DNA of 64,000 nt from Actinophytocola oryzae (GTDB lineage: Bacteria > Actinomycetota > Actinomycetes > Mycobacteriales > Pseudonocardiaceae). Below the pieces are notes generated by a model. The model did not search any database. It was given only the letters and a program-made list of their open reading frames with translations, and had not been told where the DNA came from. Location of the stretch: the NCBI RefSeq assembly GCF_004364325.1, contig NZ_SOCP01000006.1, forward strand, positions 186,001 to 250,000, in the 5' to 3' direction. The position numbers were made by a program, and so were the translations under genes. This document shows positions 34,809 through 43,224 of this stretch, piece after piece; the first letter of the stretch is position 1; every line of letters begins with the position of its first letter.

Positions 34809-36170
34809 GCGAACGCTGAACCGGGCCCCGCCCTCGGGGGCCCGCCCCGCGGTGATCTGCCCGCCGAGGCGGGTGACCAGCCCGTGCACGAGGGCGAGCC
34901 CGATCCCGGTGCCGACGGGCCGCACCCCCTGGTACCGCGAGTGCAGGACACCTTTCCGGAAGGCGAGCTGGTAGTCCTCGTCGGACAACCCAGGCCCACC
35001 GTCCCGCACGGACAGGACGGCGATCATGTTGTCGATCACGTAGAGGGACAGGACGACGGGTGCCCCGGGCGGAGTGGCGCGCAGGGCGTTGGCGGCCAAC
35101 CCGTCGAGAACCTGCCGCAACCGCCGGGGATCGGTGTTCACCATGGTGGGTGTGGTGGGGCTCTCCACCCGCAGCTCGACCCCCGCCGCGGCGCACCGGC
35201 TCTCCCAGACCCGGGCGGCCTCCGCCAACAGCGCGGTGAGGTCGACGTCGGAGAGGTCGAGCCTGAAGTCGTCGGCGCCCAGTCGAGCGAGGTCGAGCAG
35301 GTCGGTCACGAGCCCGTCGAGCCGCTCGGCCTCACGTTCGATGGTCTGCCCGACCTCGACGACCTCGTCCCCGGTGACCACACCGTCGGCGAGCGACTCC
35401 GCGAATCCCCGCACGGCGGTGAGCGGCGTCCGCAGCTCGTGCGAGATGGAGAGGAGGAACTCCCGCTGCCGGGCCTCGCTGCGGGCGAGGGCGTCGGCGA
35501 GGGCGTTGAGCGACTCCCCGACGTCGACGAGCTCCCGGGGTCCTTCCGGAGGCACCCGGAGGTCCCGCCGCCCGTGGCTCATCCCGACAGCGACCTCGGC
35601 GGTCCGCCGAAGCGGCCGGGCGAGAAGCCGAGCGAGCAACAACCCCGCGACGGCGGCGACGAACATCCCGACGGCGAGCGCGATCATGACGTTGCCGACG
35701 AGCCGCCGCCCGGCCGCCCTGGAACGCTCGGGCTCCCGCACGAGCGCGACGGCACCACCGTCACCGATGGCGCGTCCCTCCACGAGCAGCACGGTCCCCC
35801 CGATGTCCGCGTCGCCGTGGAGGGGCCGGTCGGCGGTGACGTGCCCCAACCCGGCCCGCCGAGCAGCCCGGACGGCGTCGGGATCGGCACTGACCATCCC
35901 GCCTGCGGCCCCACGCCGAACGAGGGAGATCCCCTGCCCGGACAGGATCTCGGTGACCCGGGGCGTGGCGATCCGTGAGGCACTGAGCTGCGCTGCCACG
36001 ACATCGGCCTGGTCGGCGAGAGTCTCCTGAACGGCCTCCCGGGAGGTGATGGACACCATCCGCACGGAGACAAACCCGGCGACGAGGGCCATGACCCCCG
36101 CGACCGCCAGCCCGAACGCGGTGACGCGCACCCACAGCGTGGTGGCGGCCTTGCGCCTGTCGCGAGCCAT
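34779..36170 (-). CDS. sensor histidine kinase
   Basis: 463 residues from ATG 36170 (GTG 36179 possible). Two membrane helices (about 12-35 and 155-180) flank an exported sensor of about 115 residues, then HAMP, dimerisation helix with phospho-His in LLSISHELRTPLTAVRGF, and an ATPase domain with N box (LAANALRATPPGAP), G1 (VRDGGPGLS) and G2 (GTGIGLALV). Partner of the response regulator upstream (gap 49 nt). The signal is unknown. Confidence 0.95.
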   Translation of the reverse strand: MARDRRKAATTLWVRVTAFGLAVAGVMALVAGFVSVRMVSITSREAVQETLADQADVVAAQLSASRIATPRVTEILSGQGISLVRRGAAGGMVSADPDAVRAARRAGLGHVTADRPLHGDADIGGTVLLVEGRAIGDGGAVALVREPERSRAAGRRLVGNVMIALAVGMFVAAVAGLLLARLLARPLRRTAEVAVGMSHGRRDLRVPPEGPRELVDVGESLNALADALARSEARQREFLLSISHELRTPLTAVRGFAESLADGVVTGDEVVEVGQTIEREAERLDGLVTDLLDLARLGADDFRLDLSDVDLTALLAEAARVWESRCAAAGVELRVESPTTPTMVNTDPRRLRQVLDGLAANALRATPPGAPVVLSLYVIDNMIAVLSVRDGGPGLSDEDYQLAFRKGVLHSRYQGVRPVGTGIGLALVHGLVTRLGGQITAGRAPEGGARFSVRLQTLGKYLR

Positions 36171-36219
36171 CAACGCCACCCCGCCGCAGGCCCGACATGC
36201 GGCTGCCGGAGACGGGCAC

Positions 36220-36885
36220 TCACAACGAGTCCGCCGAGTACCCGACACCGCGGACCGTCCGGATCGGACTGGCGGCCCCCAACTTGGCGCGCAGCTGGGC
36301 CACGTGCACGTCGACGGTCCGCGTCCCGGTCACCTGGTACCCCCACACCGCGCTCAACAGCTGCGCCCGCTCGAACACCTGCCGTGGCCTGCGCATCAGC
36401 TGGGCCAGCAGCTCGAACTCCGTGGAGGTCAGCGTCACCTCGACGCCGTCGGCGAACACCCGGCGCTGTGTGACGTCGATCCGCGTCCGGCCCACCGACA
36501 GGACCTCGGCGACCACGTGGCCACGGCGAAGAACCGTCCGCACCCGCGCCACCAGCTCCCTCGGCGAGAACGGCTTCGTCACGTAGTCGTCGGCCCCGAG
36601 CTCCAGACCCAGCACCCTGTCCACCTCGTCGTCACGGGCGGTGACGAACAGGACCGGGGTCCAGTCGCCCGCCGCCCGCAACTCGCGGCACACCGCCACG
36701 CCGTCCATCGACGGCAGGCCGACGTCGAGGACCACCGCCACCGGGCGCAGGCGGCGCACGGCGGCGAGACCGGCGGCCCCGTCCTTCTCCACGTGCACGC
36801 CGAAGCCGTCCCGGCGCAGGTACCGGTCGACGAGGTCCGCGATGGCCGGGTCATCCTCGACGACCAGCACCAGACCCTCAGGCAT
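36220..36885 (-). CDS. OmpR-family response regulator
   Basis: 221 residues from ATG 36885 with AAAGGG upstream. Receiver domain (VVEDDPAIADLV; phospho-Asp in VVLDVGLPSMDG; switch Lys in VTKPFS) and a C-terminal winged helix (LTSTEFELLAQLM, TVDVHVAQLRAKLG, IRTVRGVGY). Transcribed with the histidine kinase. The two small exported proteins upstream on the same strand are natural regulon candidates. Confidence 0.97.
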   Translation of the reverse strand: MPEGLVLVVEDDPAIADLVDRYLRRDGFGVHVEKDGAAGLAAVRRLRPVAVVLDVGLPSMDGVAVCRELRAAGDWTPVLFVTARDDEVDRVLGLELGADDYVTKPFSPRELVARVRTVLRRGHVVAEVLSVGRTRIDVTQRRVFADGVEVTLTSTEFELLAQLMRRPRQVFERAQLLSAVWGYQVTGTRTVDVHVAQLRAKLGAASPIRTVRGVGYSADSL

Positions 36886-36904
36886 GGCCCTTTGTAACAC
36901 CCAT

Positions 36905-37057
36905 TCAGTCCCCCGCCATCTCCGACTCGATGGCGTCCAACGTGGACTCGACGTCACTCACCTGCTGGTCGACGCCGGGTTGTGACGGTTTCGCCTCGGC
37001 CCGGCAACCGACCCCGAGCACCAGGACCGGCACCAGGACGAGGACGAGCCGCCTCAT
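36905..37057 (-). CDS. very small lipoprotein
   Basis: 50 residues. ATG 37057 overlaps the stop of the preceding gene (ATGA), implying coupling. Signal peptide MRRLVLVLVPVLVLGVGC with lipobox Cys18, leaving a mature acidic helix of about 32 residues (VSDVESTLDAIESEMAGD). No family recognised. It ends 20 nt before the response-regulator gene, so both may be on one mRNA; it may act as a membrane-bound accessory or signal for the histidine kinase. Confidence 0.7.
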   Translation of the reverse strand: MRRLVLVLVPVLVLGVGCRAEAKPSQPGVDQQVSDVESTLDAIESEMAGD

Positions 37058-37431
37058 TTCGCCCCGCAGTGCTGGCTCTGGAAGTCGGTCGCCCACTTCT
37101 TCGCCTGGTCGAGCTGGTCGACGTGCCCGGCACGCCGGTCGGCCCGCTCCTCCAGCAACTGCGCCGACGTCTCCCGGCCCGCGTCCCGCTCCTTCGCGGC
37201 CCTGGCCCGCAGCCACGCGGCAGACCCGCGCGTCGACGCGTCACCCTGGATCCGCTCCAGCAGGCGGGTGGCCCGTTGCTCGATCTTCGGCAGGCGTTTC
37301 TCGCACAGGTTCTGCACCTGGTCGGCACTCAGCGTGATCGTGACCGGCTCCGACGGGTCGGCGACAGCCGTCGCGGCGCCGCCGACGACCAGGCCGACCG
37401 CCACCACGGCACCGACTACGAGGTTCCTCAT
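37054..37431 (-). CDS. small secreted helical protein
   Basis: 125 residues. Signal peptide (VVGAVVAVGLVVGGAATAVA) with cleavage near ADPSEP; mature part of about 100 residues is helical and highly charged, with two Cys (LCEKRLPKIEQRATR and the final HCGAK) that could close a disulfide. Spy/CpxP-like periplasmic proteins have a similar general make-up, but I see no LTxxQ motif, so homology is not claimed. An inverted repeat traps its ribosome-binding site. Confidence 0.72.
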   Translation of the reverse strand: MRNLVVGAVVAVGLVVGGAATAVADPSEPVTITLSADQVQNLCEKRLPKIEQRATRLLERIQGDASTRGSAAWLRARAAKERDAGRETSAQLLEERADRRAGHVDQLDQAKKWATDFQSQHCGAK

Positions 37432-37435
37432 GGTT

Positions 37436-37475
37436 CCTTCTCCCTTCGTGTGGTGCCCACTGTGGAGGGAGAAGG
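37436..37475 (-). promoter_or_regulatory. hairpin sequestering a ribosome-binding site
   Basis: On the minus-strand mRNA, CCTTCTCCC (37475-37467) can pair with GGGAGAAGG (37444-37436), the Shine-Dalgarno of the secreted-protein gene at 37431. The 22-nt loop can itself form GTGG-GCA-CCAC. Pairing would block initiation, which suggests translational control or an RNA thermometer/switch. Confidence 0.45.
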
Positions 37476-37514
37476 TGAGAGGAGTGATCGGGGAATGTTC
37501 GGGTTGTGTAAGGG

Positions 37515-37985
37515 TCAGACGCCGAGGCGCTGGAGCAGGCGTTCCTCCAGCTGGTCCAGCTCGATGCCTGCGGCCCGGTGCGCGGCCCTGCGGCGTGCCG
37601 CGGGCATCCGTTCCGCCGCCCGCACGGCCGCGGCGAGCTGGCTGAGCGTCGTCTCGGAACGGTCCGCGAACGCCTTGTCCTCGGCCGTCGCGTCCCCGCG
37701 TTCCCGCAGCTCGGCGACCGCCTCGGCGGCGCCGGAGATGCGTGCGTGCAGCGAGCCGCCGTGACCGGAGAACCTGGGCAGGTCCTCGACGGGCACCCCG
37801 AGCCGGTGGGCCCGGATCCGGTCGTACCGGTCCCGAGCCTCGCCGAGCGCACGTACCACGTAGGGCGCGACCAGGGGGATCACGGCGGGCCCGACGATCT
37901 TCACGACGGCGAGTGCGTTCCTCGCCTTCTTGGGCGTGATCCTCGGCTCTGCGCCGATGGCAGCCTTGCGCTTCCTGAGTGCCAT
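37515..37985 (-). CDS. DUF6474-family protein
   Basis: 156 residues. Basic N-terminus (MALRKRKAAIGAEPRITPKK), then a hydrophobic helix (VVKIVGPAVIPLVAPYVVRAL) and a helical C-terminal half with LSQLAAAVRAAERMPAARRR and the end LDQLEERLLQRLGV. This matches my memory of DUF6474, an actinobacterial family of unknown function. It is divergent from the RecB-like nuclease gene. Confidence 0.75.
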   Translation of the reverse strand: MALRKRKAAIGAEPRITPKKARNALAVVKIVGPAVIPLVAPYVVRALGEARDRYDRIRAHRLGVPVEDLPRFSGHGGSLHARISGAAEAVAELRERGDATAEDKAFADRSETTLSQLAAAVRAAERMPAARRRAAHRAAGIELDQLEERLLQRLGV

Positions 37986-38054
37986 GTGGAGAACCTATCG
38001 GTGCTGACCAGCGTCGGCACGCGCTACCGGCCGGGAACTGTCGGTGGTCCGTCC

Positions 38055-38060
38055 TAGACT
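38055..38060 (+). promoter_or_regulatory. -10 TAGACT of leaderless promoter
   Basis: TAGACT ends 7 nt before GTG 38068; no Shine-Dalgarno between. Confidence 0.5.
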
Positions 38061-38067
38061 GCGAACC

Positions 38068-39702
38068 GTGACGACTACGGTGCTCCTCGACTCGGGAGTG
38101 GTGAACCGCTGCCGGCGCCGGGTACACCTCGAGCACGACCCGGCCATGGCCGACGCCCCCCAGGCGCCGCCCGACCCGACGGGCGAGCAGCGCAAGGCCG
38201 ACGCGGCCGCCCACCGCCGGTTCATCGCGGACGAGATCGCCGGGCTGGTCGGCGCCGGCTGGACGGAGATCCCGCGTGAGGCCCGCGCCGCGGACCGCGA
38301 GCAGCTGACGGCCGACGCCATGGCCGAGGGCGCCCGGTTCATCTGGGCTCCCCAGCTGCCGCGCGACGAGGCGGGTGGCCGCAGGGGCCACATCGACCTG
38401 CTGGTGCTGACCGGGACCGGGTACGTCCCGATCCTCGTCGTGCGGCACAAGGTCAGCGACCCCGGCCAGGGTGCGCAGACCTCCCCGCTGTCCTCGCCCT
38501 GGCCGGACACGCGGCAGCCGGACCCGCGCCGCCGCGTCCGACCCCAGCCCCGCGACGTGCTCCGCCTCGCCCACACCTACCGCCTGCTGGTCGCCGCGGG
38601 CCGGGCCGCCGACGGTCCGGCGATCGCCGGCGTGATCGGCCTCGACGGCGACGCGGTGGTCTGGCACGACCTCGAGGCGCCGACCTGGCCGGGCGGCCGC
38701 ACCGCGCTCGCCGAGTACGACGCCCGCTTCGCCGACCGGCTGGCCGTCGCCACCACCGCGGCGACCGGCGGCGAGGCGCTGGCCCAGCCGTCACGCATCG
38801 TCGAGTGCCGCTCCTGCCCGTGGTGGCCGGTGTGCGGCGTCGAGCTGGAGCGGGCCAGGGACGTCAGCCTGGTCGTGCGTGGCGAGGAGGCCGCGACGCT
38901 GCGGGCAGCGGGCGTGCGCACGGTCGACGACCTCGCGGTCGTCGACCCGGAGGACGAGTCGCTGCCCCAGACCGGCATGCCGATGGCCGACGCGGTCGGC
39001 CTCGCCAAGGCGTGGCTCGCGGACCTGACCGTCGTGCGCAGGGTGCCGAGGATCGACGTGCCCCGCGCGGAGGTCGAGGTCGACGTCGACATGGAGAGCT
39101 TCGGCGACTCCGGCGCGTACCTGTGGGGCGTGCTGCTCACCGGCGCCGACGTCGGCGAGCGGCAGGGCTACCACGCCTTCGCCACCTGGGAGCCGCTGCC
39201 GACCGACGACGAGGCACGGTCGTTCGCCGGGTTCTGGGAGTGGCTCATGACCATGCGCCTGCGTGCGCGGGCACGCGGGCTGAGCTTCCGCGCGTACTGC
39301 TACAACGAGCTGGCCGAGAACCGCTGGCTGCTGGCGTCGGCCAAGCGGTTCGCGGGCAAGCCGGGCATCCCCACGACGGAGCAGGTGCAGGCGTTCATCA
39401 CCTCGGACGCCTGGTTCGACCTGTTCGGCAGCGTCCGGGACAACTTCCTGTGCTCGCGGGGCAAGGGCCTCAAGACGATCGCCCCCGCGGCCGGTTTCCG
39501 CTGGCGCGACGCGGAGGCCAGCGGCGAGAACAGCATGCGCTGGTACCGCGATGCCGTCGGCATGGACGGCCGCAGGCCGGACGACGACCAGCGCGTCCGG
39601 CTGCTGGAGTACAACGAGGACGACGTCCGCGCCACCCACGCGCTGCGCGGCTGGATGTCGTCACCGTCGGTGTACGACGTGCCCTACGTCGGCGACCTGT
39701 AG
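38068..39702 (+). CDS. TM0106-family RecB-like nuclease
   Basis: 544 residues from GTG 38068. N-terminal PD-(D/E)XK-like part: DSGVVNRCRRRVHLEHD, then RGHIDLLVLTG and VVRHKV. A Cys cluster CRSCPWWPVCG resembles the Fe-S or zinc part of RecB/Cas4-type nucleases. The C-terminal half is an RNase H-like exonuclease fold (YprB type) with DVDMESFGDSGAYLWG and EYNEDDVRATHALRGW. Likely DNA repair or processing; no CRISPR genes are near. Confidence 0.85.
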   Translation: MTTTVLLDSGVVNRCRRRVHLEHDPAMADAPQAPPDPTGEQRKADAAAHRRFIADEIAGLVGAGWTEIPREARAADREQLTADAMAEGARFIWAPQLPRDEAGGRRGHIDLLVLTGTGYVPILVVRHKVSDPGQGAQTSPLSSPWPDTRQPDPRRRVRPQPRDVLRLAHTYRLLVAAGRAADGPAIAGVIGLDGDAVVWHDLEAPTWPGGRTALAEYDARFADRLAVATTAATGGEALAQPSRIVECRSCPWWPVCGVELERARDVSLVVRGEEAATLRAAGVRTVDDLAVVDPEDESLPQTGMPMADAVGLAKAWLADLTVVRRVPRIDVPRAEVEVDVDMESFGDSGAYLWGVLLTGADVGERQGYHAFATWEPLPTDDEARSFAGFWEWLMTMRLRARARGLSFRAYCYNELAENRWLLASAKRFAGKPGIPTTEQVQAFITSDAWFDLFGSVRDNFLCSRGKGLKTIAPAAGFRWRDAEASGENSMRWYRDAVGMDGRRPDDDQRVRLLEYNEDDVRATHALRGWMSSPSVYDVPYVGDL

Positions 39703-39793
39703 CGGAAAGTACCTGACAGGGTCGCCCGAAAGGACAGTCGGACAAGCCGGATGGCCGATGTCTGCCAGAACCCCGCCCACCAGGGTGGATGGT

Positions 39794-39904
39794 ATGGAAC
39801 TCCTCGCCGTCGCCGCGCTGTTCGTCGGCCTCGCCCTCCTGGCGGCCATCCCCCTGGTACTCCTGCTGCACTTCACCCAACGCCAGCGGGACGGCGAGGG
39901 ATAG
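39794..39904 (+). CDS. tiny membrane protein
   Basis: 36 residues from ATG 39794: one hydrophobic helix (LLAVAALFVGLALLAAIPLV) and a polar tail HFTQRQRDGEG. Spacing to the following GNAT gene is 9 nt. Positive-outside features are too few to assign orientation. The ribosome site (GGTGG) is weak. Confidence 0.4.
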   Translation: MELLAVAALFVGLALLAAIPLVLLLHFTQRQRDGEG

Positions 39905-39907
39905 CCT
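39902..39907 (+). promoter_or_regulatory. -10 TAGCCT of leaderless promoter (GNAT)
   Basis: TAGCCT overlaps the stop of the tiny membrane ORF and ends 6 nt before GTG 39914. Confidence 0.45.
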
Positions 39908-39913
39908 CGACCG

Positions 39914-40399
39914 GTGCTCGAAGGTGACCTCGTGGAGCTCGTCCCGCTGACCCCGGACCACCTGCCCGACCTGCGCCGCATCCGGCGGACTCCGGAGGTG
40001 CTGGCCCGCTGGGGCGAGCCGGAGGACGACGGCAACGACGACGACGTCACCTGCTTCACGATCCTGCTCGACGGGGCCGTCCGCGGCATGGTCCAGTACG
40101 GCGAGGAGGACGACCCCGGCTACCGGCACGCCTCGATCGACATCTACGTCGACCCCGACGTGCACGGCCGGGGTGTCGGCAGGGACGCCGTGCGGACGCT
40201 CGCCCGCCACCTCGTCGACGACCGGGGGCACCACCGCCTCGTCATCGACCCCGCCGCCGACAACGCGGCCGCCATCCGCTGCTACGCCGCCGTCGGCTTC
40301 CGGCCGGTCGGCGTCATGCGGCAGTACGAACGCGACAACGACGGCAACGGCTGGCACGACGGCCTCCTGATGGACCTGCTCGCCACCGAGCTCCGGTGA
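39914..40399 (+). CDS. GNAT-family N-acetyltransferase
   Basis: 161 residues. The acetyl-CoA motif A is DIYVDPDVHGRGVGRDAV, followed by HHRLVIDPAADNAAAIRCY and VGFRPVGVMRQYERD. This resembles aminoglycoside 6'-N-acetyltransferases and related small-molecule acetylases, but the substrate is undetermined. GTG start, apparently leaderless. Confidence 0.92.
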   Translation: MLEGDLVELVPLTPDHLPDLRRIRRTPEVLARWGEPEDDGNDDDVTCFTILLDGAVRGMVQYGEEDDPGYRHASIDIYVDPDVHGRGVGRDAVRTLARHLVDDRGHHRLVIDPAADNAAAIRCYAAVGFRPVGVMRQYERDNDGNGWHDGLLMDLLATELR

Positions 40400-40445
40400 T
40401 CGACCGTTAACCTGTCGAACGAACCCGAAAGGACAGGGAGACGGC

Positions 40446-41201
40446 ATGCTGATCAGTGACACCTCCGCCATCGTGACCGGCGGCGCCTCCGGACTGGGCG
40501 GCGCGACGGCCGCCGCACTCGCCGGCGGCGGGGCCCGGGTCTTCGCCGTCGACCTGCAGGCAGCCATCGACAAGGCGCCGGAGGTCGACGGGGTCACCTA
40601 CGTGGCCGCCGACGTCACCGAGCCGGAGCAGGTACAGGCCGCCGTCGACGCGGCCGAGGGCGCCGGGCCGCTGCGCACGGTCGTCAACTGCGCGGGCATC
40701 GGCCCGTCGGCGCGGATCCTGTCGAAGAAGGGCCCGCACGACCTGGCCCTGTTCCGCAAGGTCGTCGAGGTCAACCTGATCGGCACCTTCAACGTGGTCA
40801 CCCTGGCCGCGCAGGCCATCGCCAGGACCGACGCCGACGAGCACGGCCAGCGCGGTGTGATCGTCAACACGGCCTCGATCGCGGCGTACGACGGGCAGAT
40901 CGGGCAGGCCGCGTACGCCGCGTCCAAGGGCGGCATCGTGGGCCTCAACCTGCCTGCCGCACGCGACCTGGCGTCGTCGGGCATCCGCGTGGTGACCATC
41001 GCGCCGGGCATCGTCGACACCCCGATGCTCGCGACCGTGAGCGAGGAGTTCCGCCAGGCCCTCGCCGACGGCATCCCGTTCCCGAAGCGCCTCGCCCGCC
41101 CGGAGGAGTACGCGGACCTGGCCCTGTCGATCATCGCCCAGGACTACCTGAACGGCGAGGTCATCCGCCTGGACGGCGCACTGCGGATGGCGCCGCGTTA
41201 G
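40446..41201 (+). CDS. SDR, 3-hydroxyacyl-CoA dehydrogenase type II-like
   Basis: 251 residues, ATG 40446 with ACAGGGAGA upstream. TGGASGLGGATAAAL binds NAD; catalytic Ser-Tyr-Lys in NTASIAAYDGQ and AAYAASKGG. The C-terminal PFPKRLARPEEYADLA is typical of the HSD10-like type II 3-hydroxyacyl-CoA dehydrogenases, which act in beta-oxidation or isoleucine breakdown. Convergent with the aldo/keto reductase gene (8-nt gap). Confidence 0.93.
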   Translation: MLISDTSAIVTGGASGLGGATAAALAGGGARVFAVDLQAAIDKAPEVDGVTYVAADVTEPEQVQAAVDAAEGAGPLRTVVNCAGIGPSARILSKKGPHDLALFRKVVEVNLIGTFNVVTLAAQAIARTDADEHGQRGVIVNTASIAAYDGQIGQAAYAASKGGIVGLNLPAARDLASSGIRVVTIAPGIVDTPMLATVSEEFRQALADGIPFPKRLARPEEYADLALSIIAQDYLNGEVIRLDGALRMAPR

Positions 41202-41208
41202 GACACGG

Positions 41209-42171
41209 TCAGTGGCGGCCGGGCGGGCAGATCTCGTCCAGTGCCGTGAGGTCGTCCTCGCTCGGGTGCCACTGGCCGGCCGCGGCGTTCGCGGTGACCT
41301 GCTCCGGCGTCGTGGCACCCGCGATGACCGAGCCGACCGTTCTCTGCGCGGCCAGCCACGCGATCGCGACCGTCGACATCGGCAGGTCGCGTTCGTCGGC
41401 GAAGGCGCGGAGCTTCTCGATGCGGTCCCACGGCGCGTCGGACAGCAGGCGGGCGCGGCCCGCGAGCCTGGCGGTGGCGGGTGGGTCGGTATCGCGGTGG
41501 TACTTGCCGGTCAGCAGGCCGTTGGCCAGCGGGAAGTACGGCAGCAGGCCCAGCCCGAACCGGTCGCACGCCGGGATGATGTCCCGCTCCGCCTCGCGTT
41601 CGAGCAGCGAGTAGTGGTTCTCCGCGGCGATCACGCCGGACCAGTGGTTGGTGCGGGCGAGCCACGCGGCGTCGGCCAGCTGCCAGCCCGCCAGGTTGCA
41701 CACGCCCGCGTACCGGATCAGGCCCTCGCGCACCAGGTCGTCGAGCGCCGCCAGGGTCTCCTCGAACGGGGTGGTCGGGTCGGCGCGGTGCAGCTGGTAC
41801 AGGTCGATCCAGTCCGTGCCCAGCCTGCGCAGCGACGCCTCGACCGCGCGCTTGACGTACCGCCGCGACCCTCGGGCGCCGAAGTCCGGGCCGTTGACGC
41901 CCTGCATGTCCACGCCGAACTTCGTGGCGATCACGCACCTGTCGCGCCTGCCGGACAGGGCCTGTCCGAGCAGCTCCTCGCTGCGGCCGCGTGGTGCGCC
42001 GTACACGTCGGCCACGTCGAAGAAGTTGACGCCCGCGTCGACCGCGGCGCCGATCAGCGCGCGGGAACCGGCCAGTGACTCCGCGGCGGTCCCGGGGCGG
42101 CCAAGGTTGTTGCAGCCGAGGCCGACCGCACTGACCACCAGACCAGATTCTCCCAGGTGACGGAGTTCCAT
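41209..42171 (-). CDS. aldo/keto reductase
   Basis: 320 residues. Catalytic tetrad visible: Asp52 and Tyr57 in FFDVADVYG, Lys84 in ATKFG, His127 in YQLHRADP. Cofactor (NADPH) region VIAGATTPEQV near the C-terminus. Broad-specificity carbonyl reductase, closest in feel to the YghZ/Gpr or L-glyceraldehyde-3-phosphate reductase group. TAGGTT (42178-42183, minus strand) ends 6 nt before the ATG, suggesting a leaderless mRNA. Confidence 0.94.
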   Translation of the reverse strand: MELRHLGESGLVVSAVGLGCNNLGRPGTAAESLAGSRALIGAAVDAGVNFFDVADVYGAPRGRSEELLGQALSGRRDRCVIATKFGVDMQGVNGPDFGARGSRRYVKRAVEASLRRLGTDWIDLYQLHRADPTTPFEETLAALDDLVREGLIRYAGVCNLAGWQLADAAWLARTNHWSGVIAAENHYSLLEREAERDIIPACDRFGLGLLPYFPLANGLLTGKYHRDTDPPATARLAGRARLLSDAPWDRIEKLRAFADERDLPMSTVAIAWLAAQRTVGSVIAGATTPEQVTANAAAGQWHPSEDDLTALDEICPPGRH

Positions 42172-42177
42172 GGCGAC

Positions 42178-42183
42178 AACCTA
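42178..42183 (-). promoter_or_regulatory. -10 TAGGTT of leaderless promoter
   Basis: Minus-strand TAGGTT, then GTCGCC, then ATG 42171 of the aldo/keto reductase. Confidence 0.4.
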
Positions 42184-42285
42184 CTGAGAGTGAACGATCG
42201 GATCCACATTCATATCGGCATCGACACAGGGCCGAACGGCCCGTCCGACGCGTACTTCCGGCCCGGGTGGGGCACGCTGTGCGCT

Positions 42286-43224
42286 ATGAGCAAGGCATCT
42301 GACGTCGACAGATCCTCTGCGGCGGACTGGGTGACAGGGCACGTCCCGAGCCAGGTCGGGCGGGTGTTCGTGGTGACAGGCGCGAACAGCGGCCTCGGTC
42401 TCGAGACCGCCCGAGTCCTCGGTTCCCGTGGAGCGACCGTGGTCATGACCGCCAGGGACATGGCCAAGGGCGAGGCCGCGGTCGAGTCCCTCCGGGAGGA
42501 ACAGCCGGACGGGCGGTTCGACCTGCGTCATCTCGACCTCGCCGACCTCGAGTCGGTGCGGGAGTTCGCGTCCGGGGTGGACCGGGTGGACGTGCTGGTC
42601 AACAACGCAGGCGTGATGATGCCGCCGCACACGCTGACCGAACAGGGCTACGAGCTGCAGTTCGGCGTCAACCACCTCGCGCACTTCGCCCTCACGATCC
42701 TGCTGTTCAACACGCTGCTGCGGAGCGAGGACGGGCGTGTGGTCACGGTCAGCTCCGGGCTGCACCACCGCGGGCGCATCCACCTGGAGGACCTGCACGG
42801 CAACCAGAAGTACAACCGCATGGGCTACTACGCGCAGTCCAAGCTCGCGAACGTCGTGTTCGGACTCGAACTGCACCGGCGCCTGCGCACCGGCGGGTTC
42901 GGCCTGCGCAGCGTGCTCGCCCACCCCGGTTACACCGCGACGAACCTGCAGCGGTCGGGCCCGACGGGTGTCGGCAGGCTGTTCATGAAGATGGGCAACA
43001 TGATGGCCCAGGACGTCTCGATGGGTGCGCTGCCGCAGATCTACGCGGCGGCGGGCGCGGATGTCGAGAGTGGTCAGTTCTACGGTCCCGACGGCCGCAA
43101 CGAGAACAAGGGCTACCCGACGCTCGTGGAACCGAAGGTCGAGGCACGTGACCGCGAGCTGGCCAGACGCTTGTGGGACGTGTCGGAGGAGCTGACCGGC
43201 GTGCACATCGACCTGGCGCCGTGA
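42286..43224 (+). CDS. SDR, protochlorophyllide reductase/retinol dehydrogenase-like
   Basis: 312 residues from ATG 42286. TGANSGLGLETARVL is the nucleotide motif; NNAGVMMPP and the pair Ser (VTVSSGLHH) and YYAQSKLANV complete the active site. FGVNHLAHFALT is typical of the WWOX/RDH-type SDRs. It overlaps the methyltransferase gene by TGATG, so the two are probably expressed together. Confidence 0.93.
   Translation: MSKASDVDRSSAADWVTGHVPSQVGRVFVVTGANSGLGLETARVLGSRGATVVMTARDMAKGEAAVESLREEQPDGRFDLRHLDLADLESVREFASGVDRVDVLVNNAGVMMPPHTLTEQGYELQFGVNHLAHFALTILLFNTLLRSEDGRVVTVSSGLHHRGRIHLEDLHGNQKYNRMGYYAQSKLANVVFGLELHRRLRTGGFGLRSVLAHPGYTATNLQRSGPTGVGRLFMKMGNMMAQDVSMGALPQIYAAAGADVESGQFYGPDGRNENKGYPTLVEPKVEARDRELARRLWDVSEELTGVHIDLAP

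Noticed and set aside
34779..36248. longer start for the histidine kinase
   Set aside because: Extension is Cys/Arg/Pro-rich and unlike a kinase N-terminus; the membrane helix follows ATG 36170 directly.
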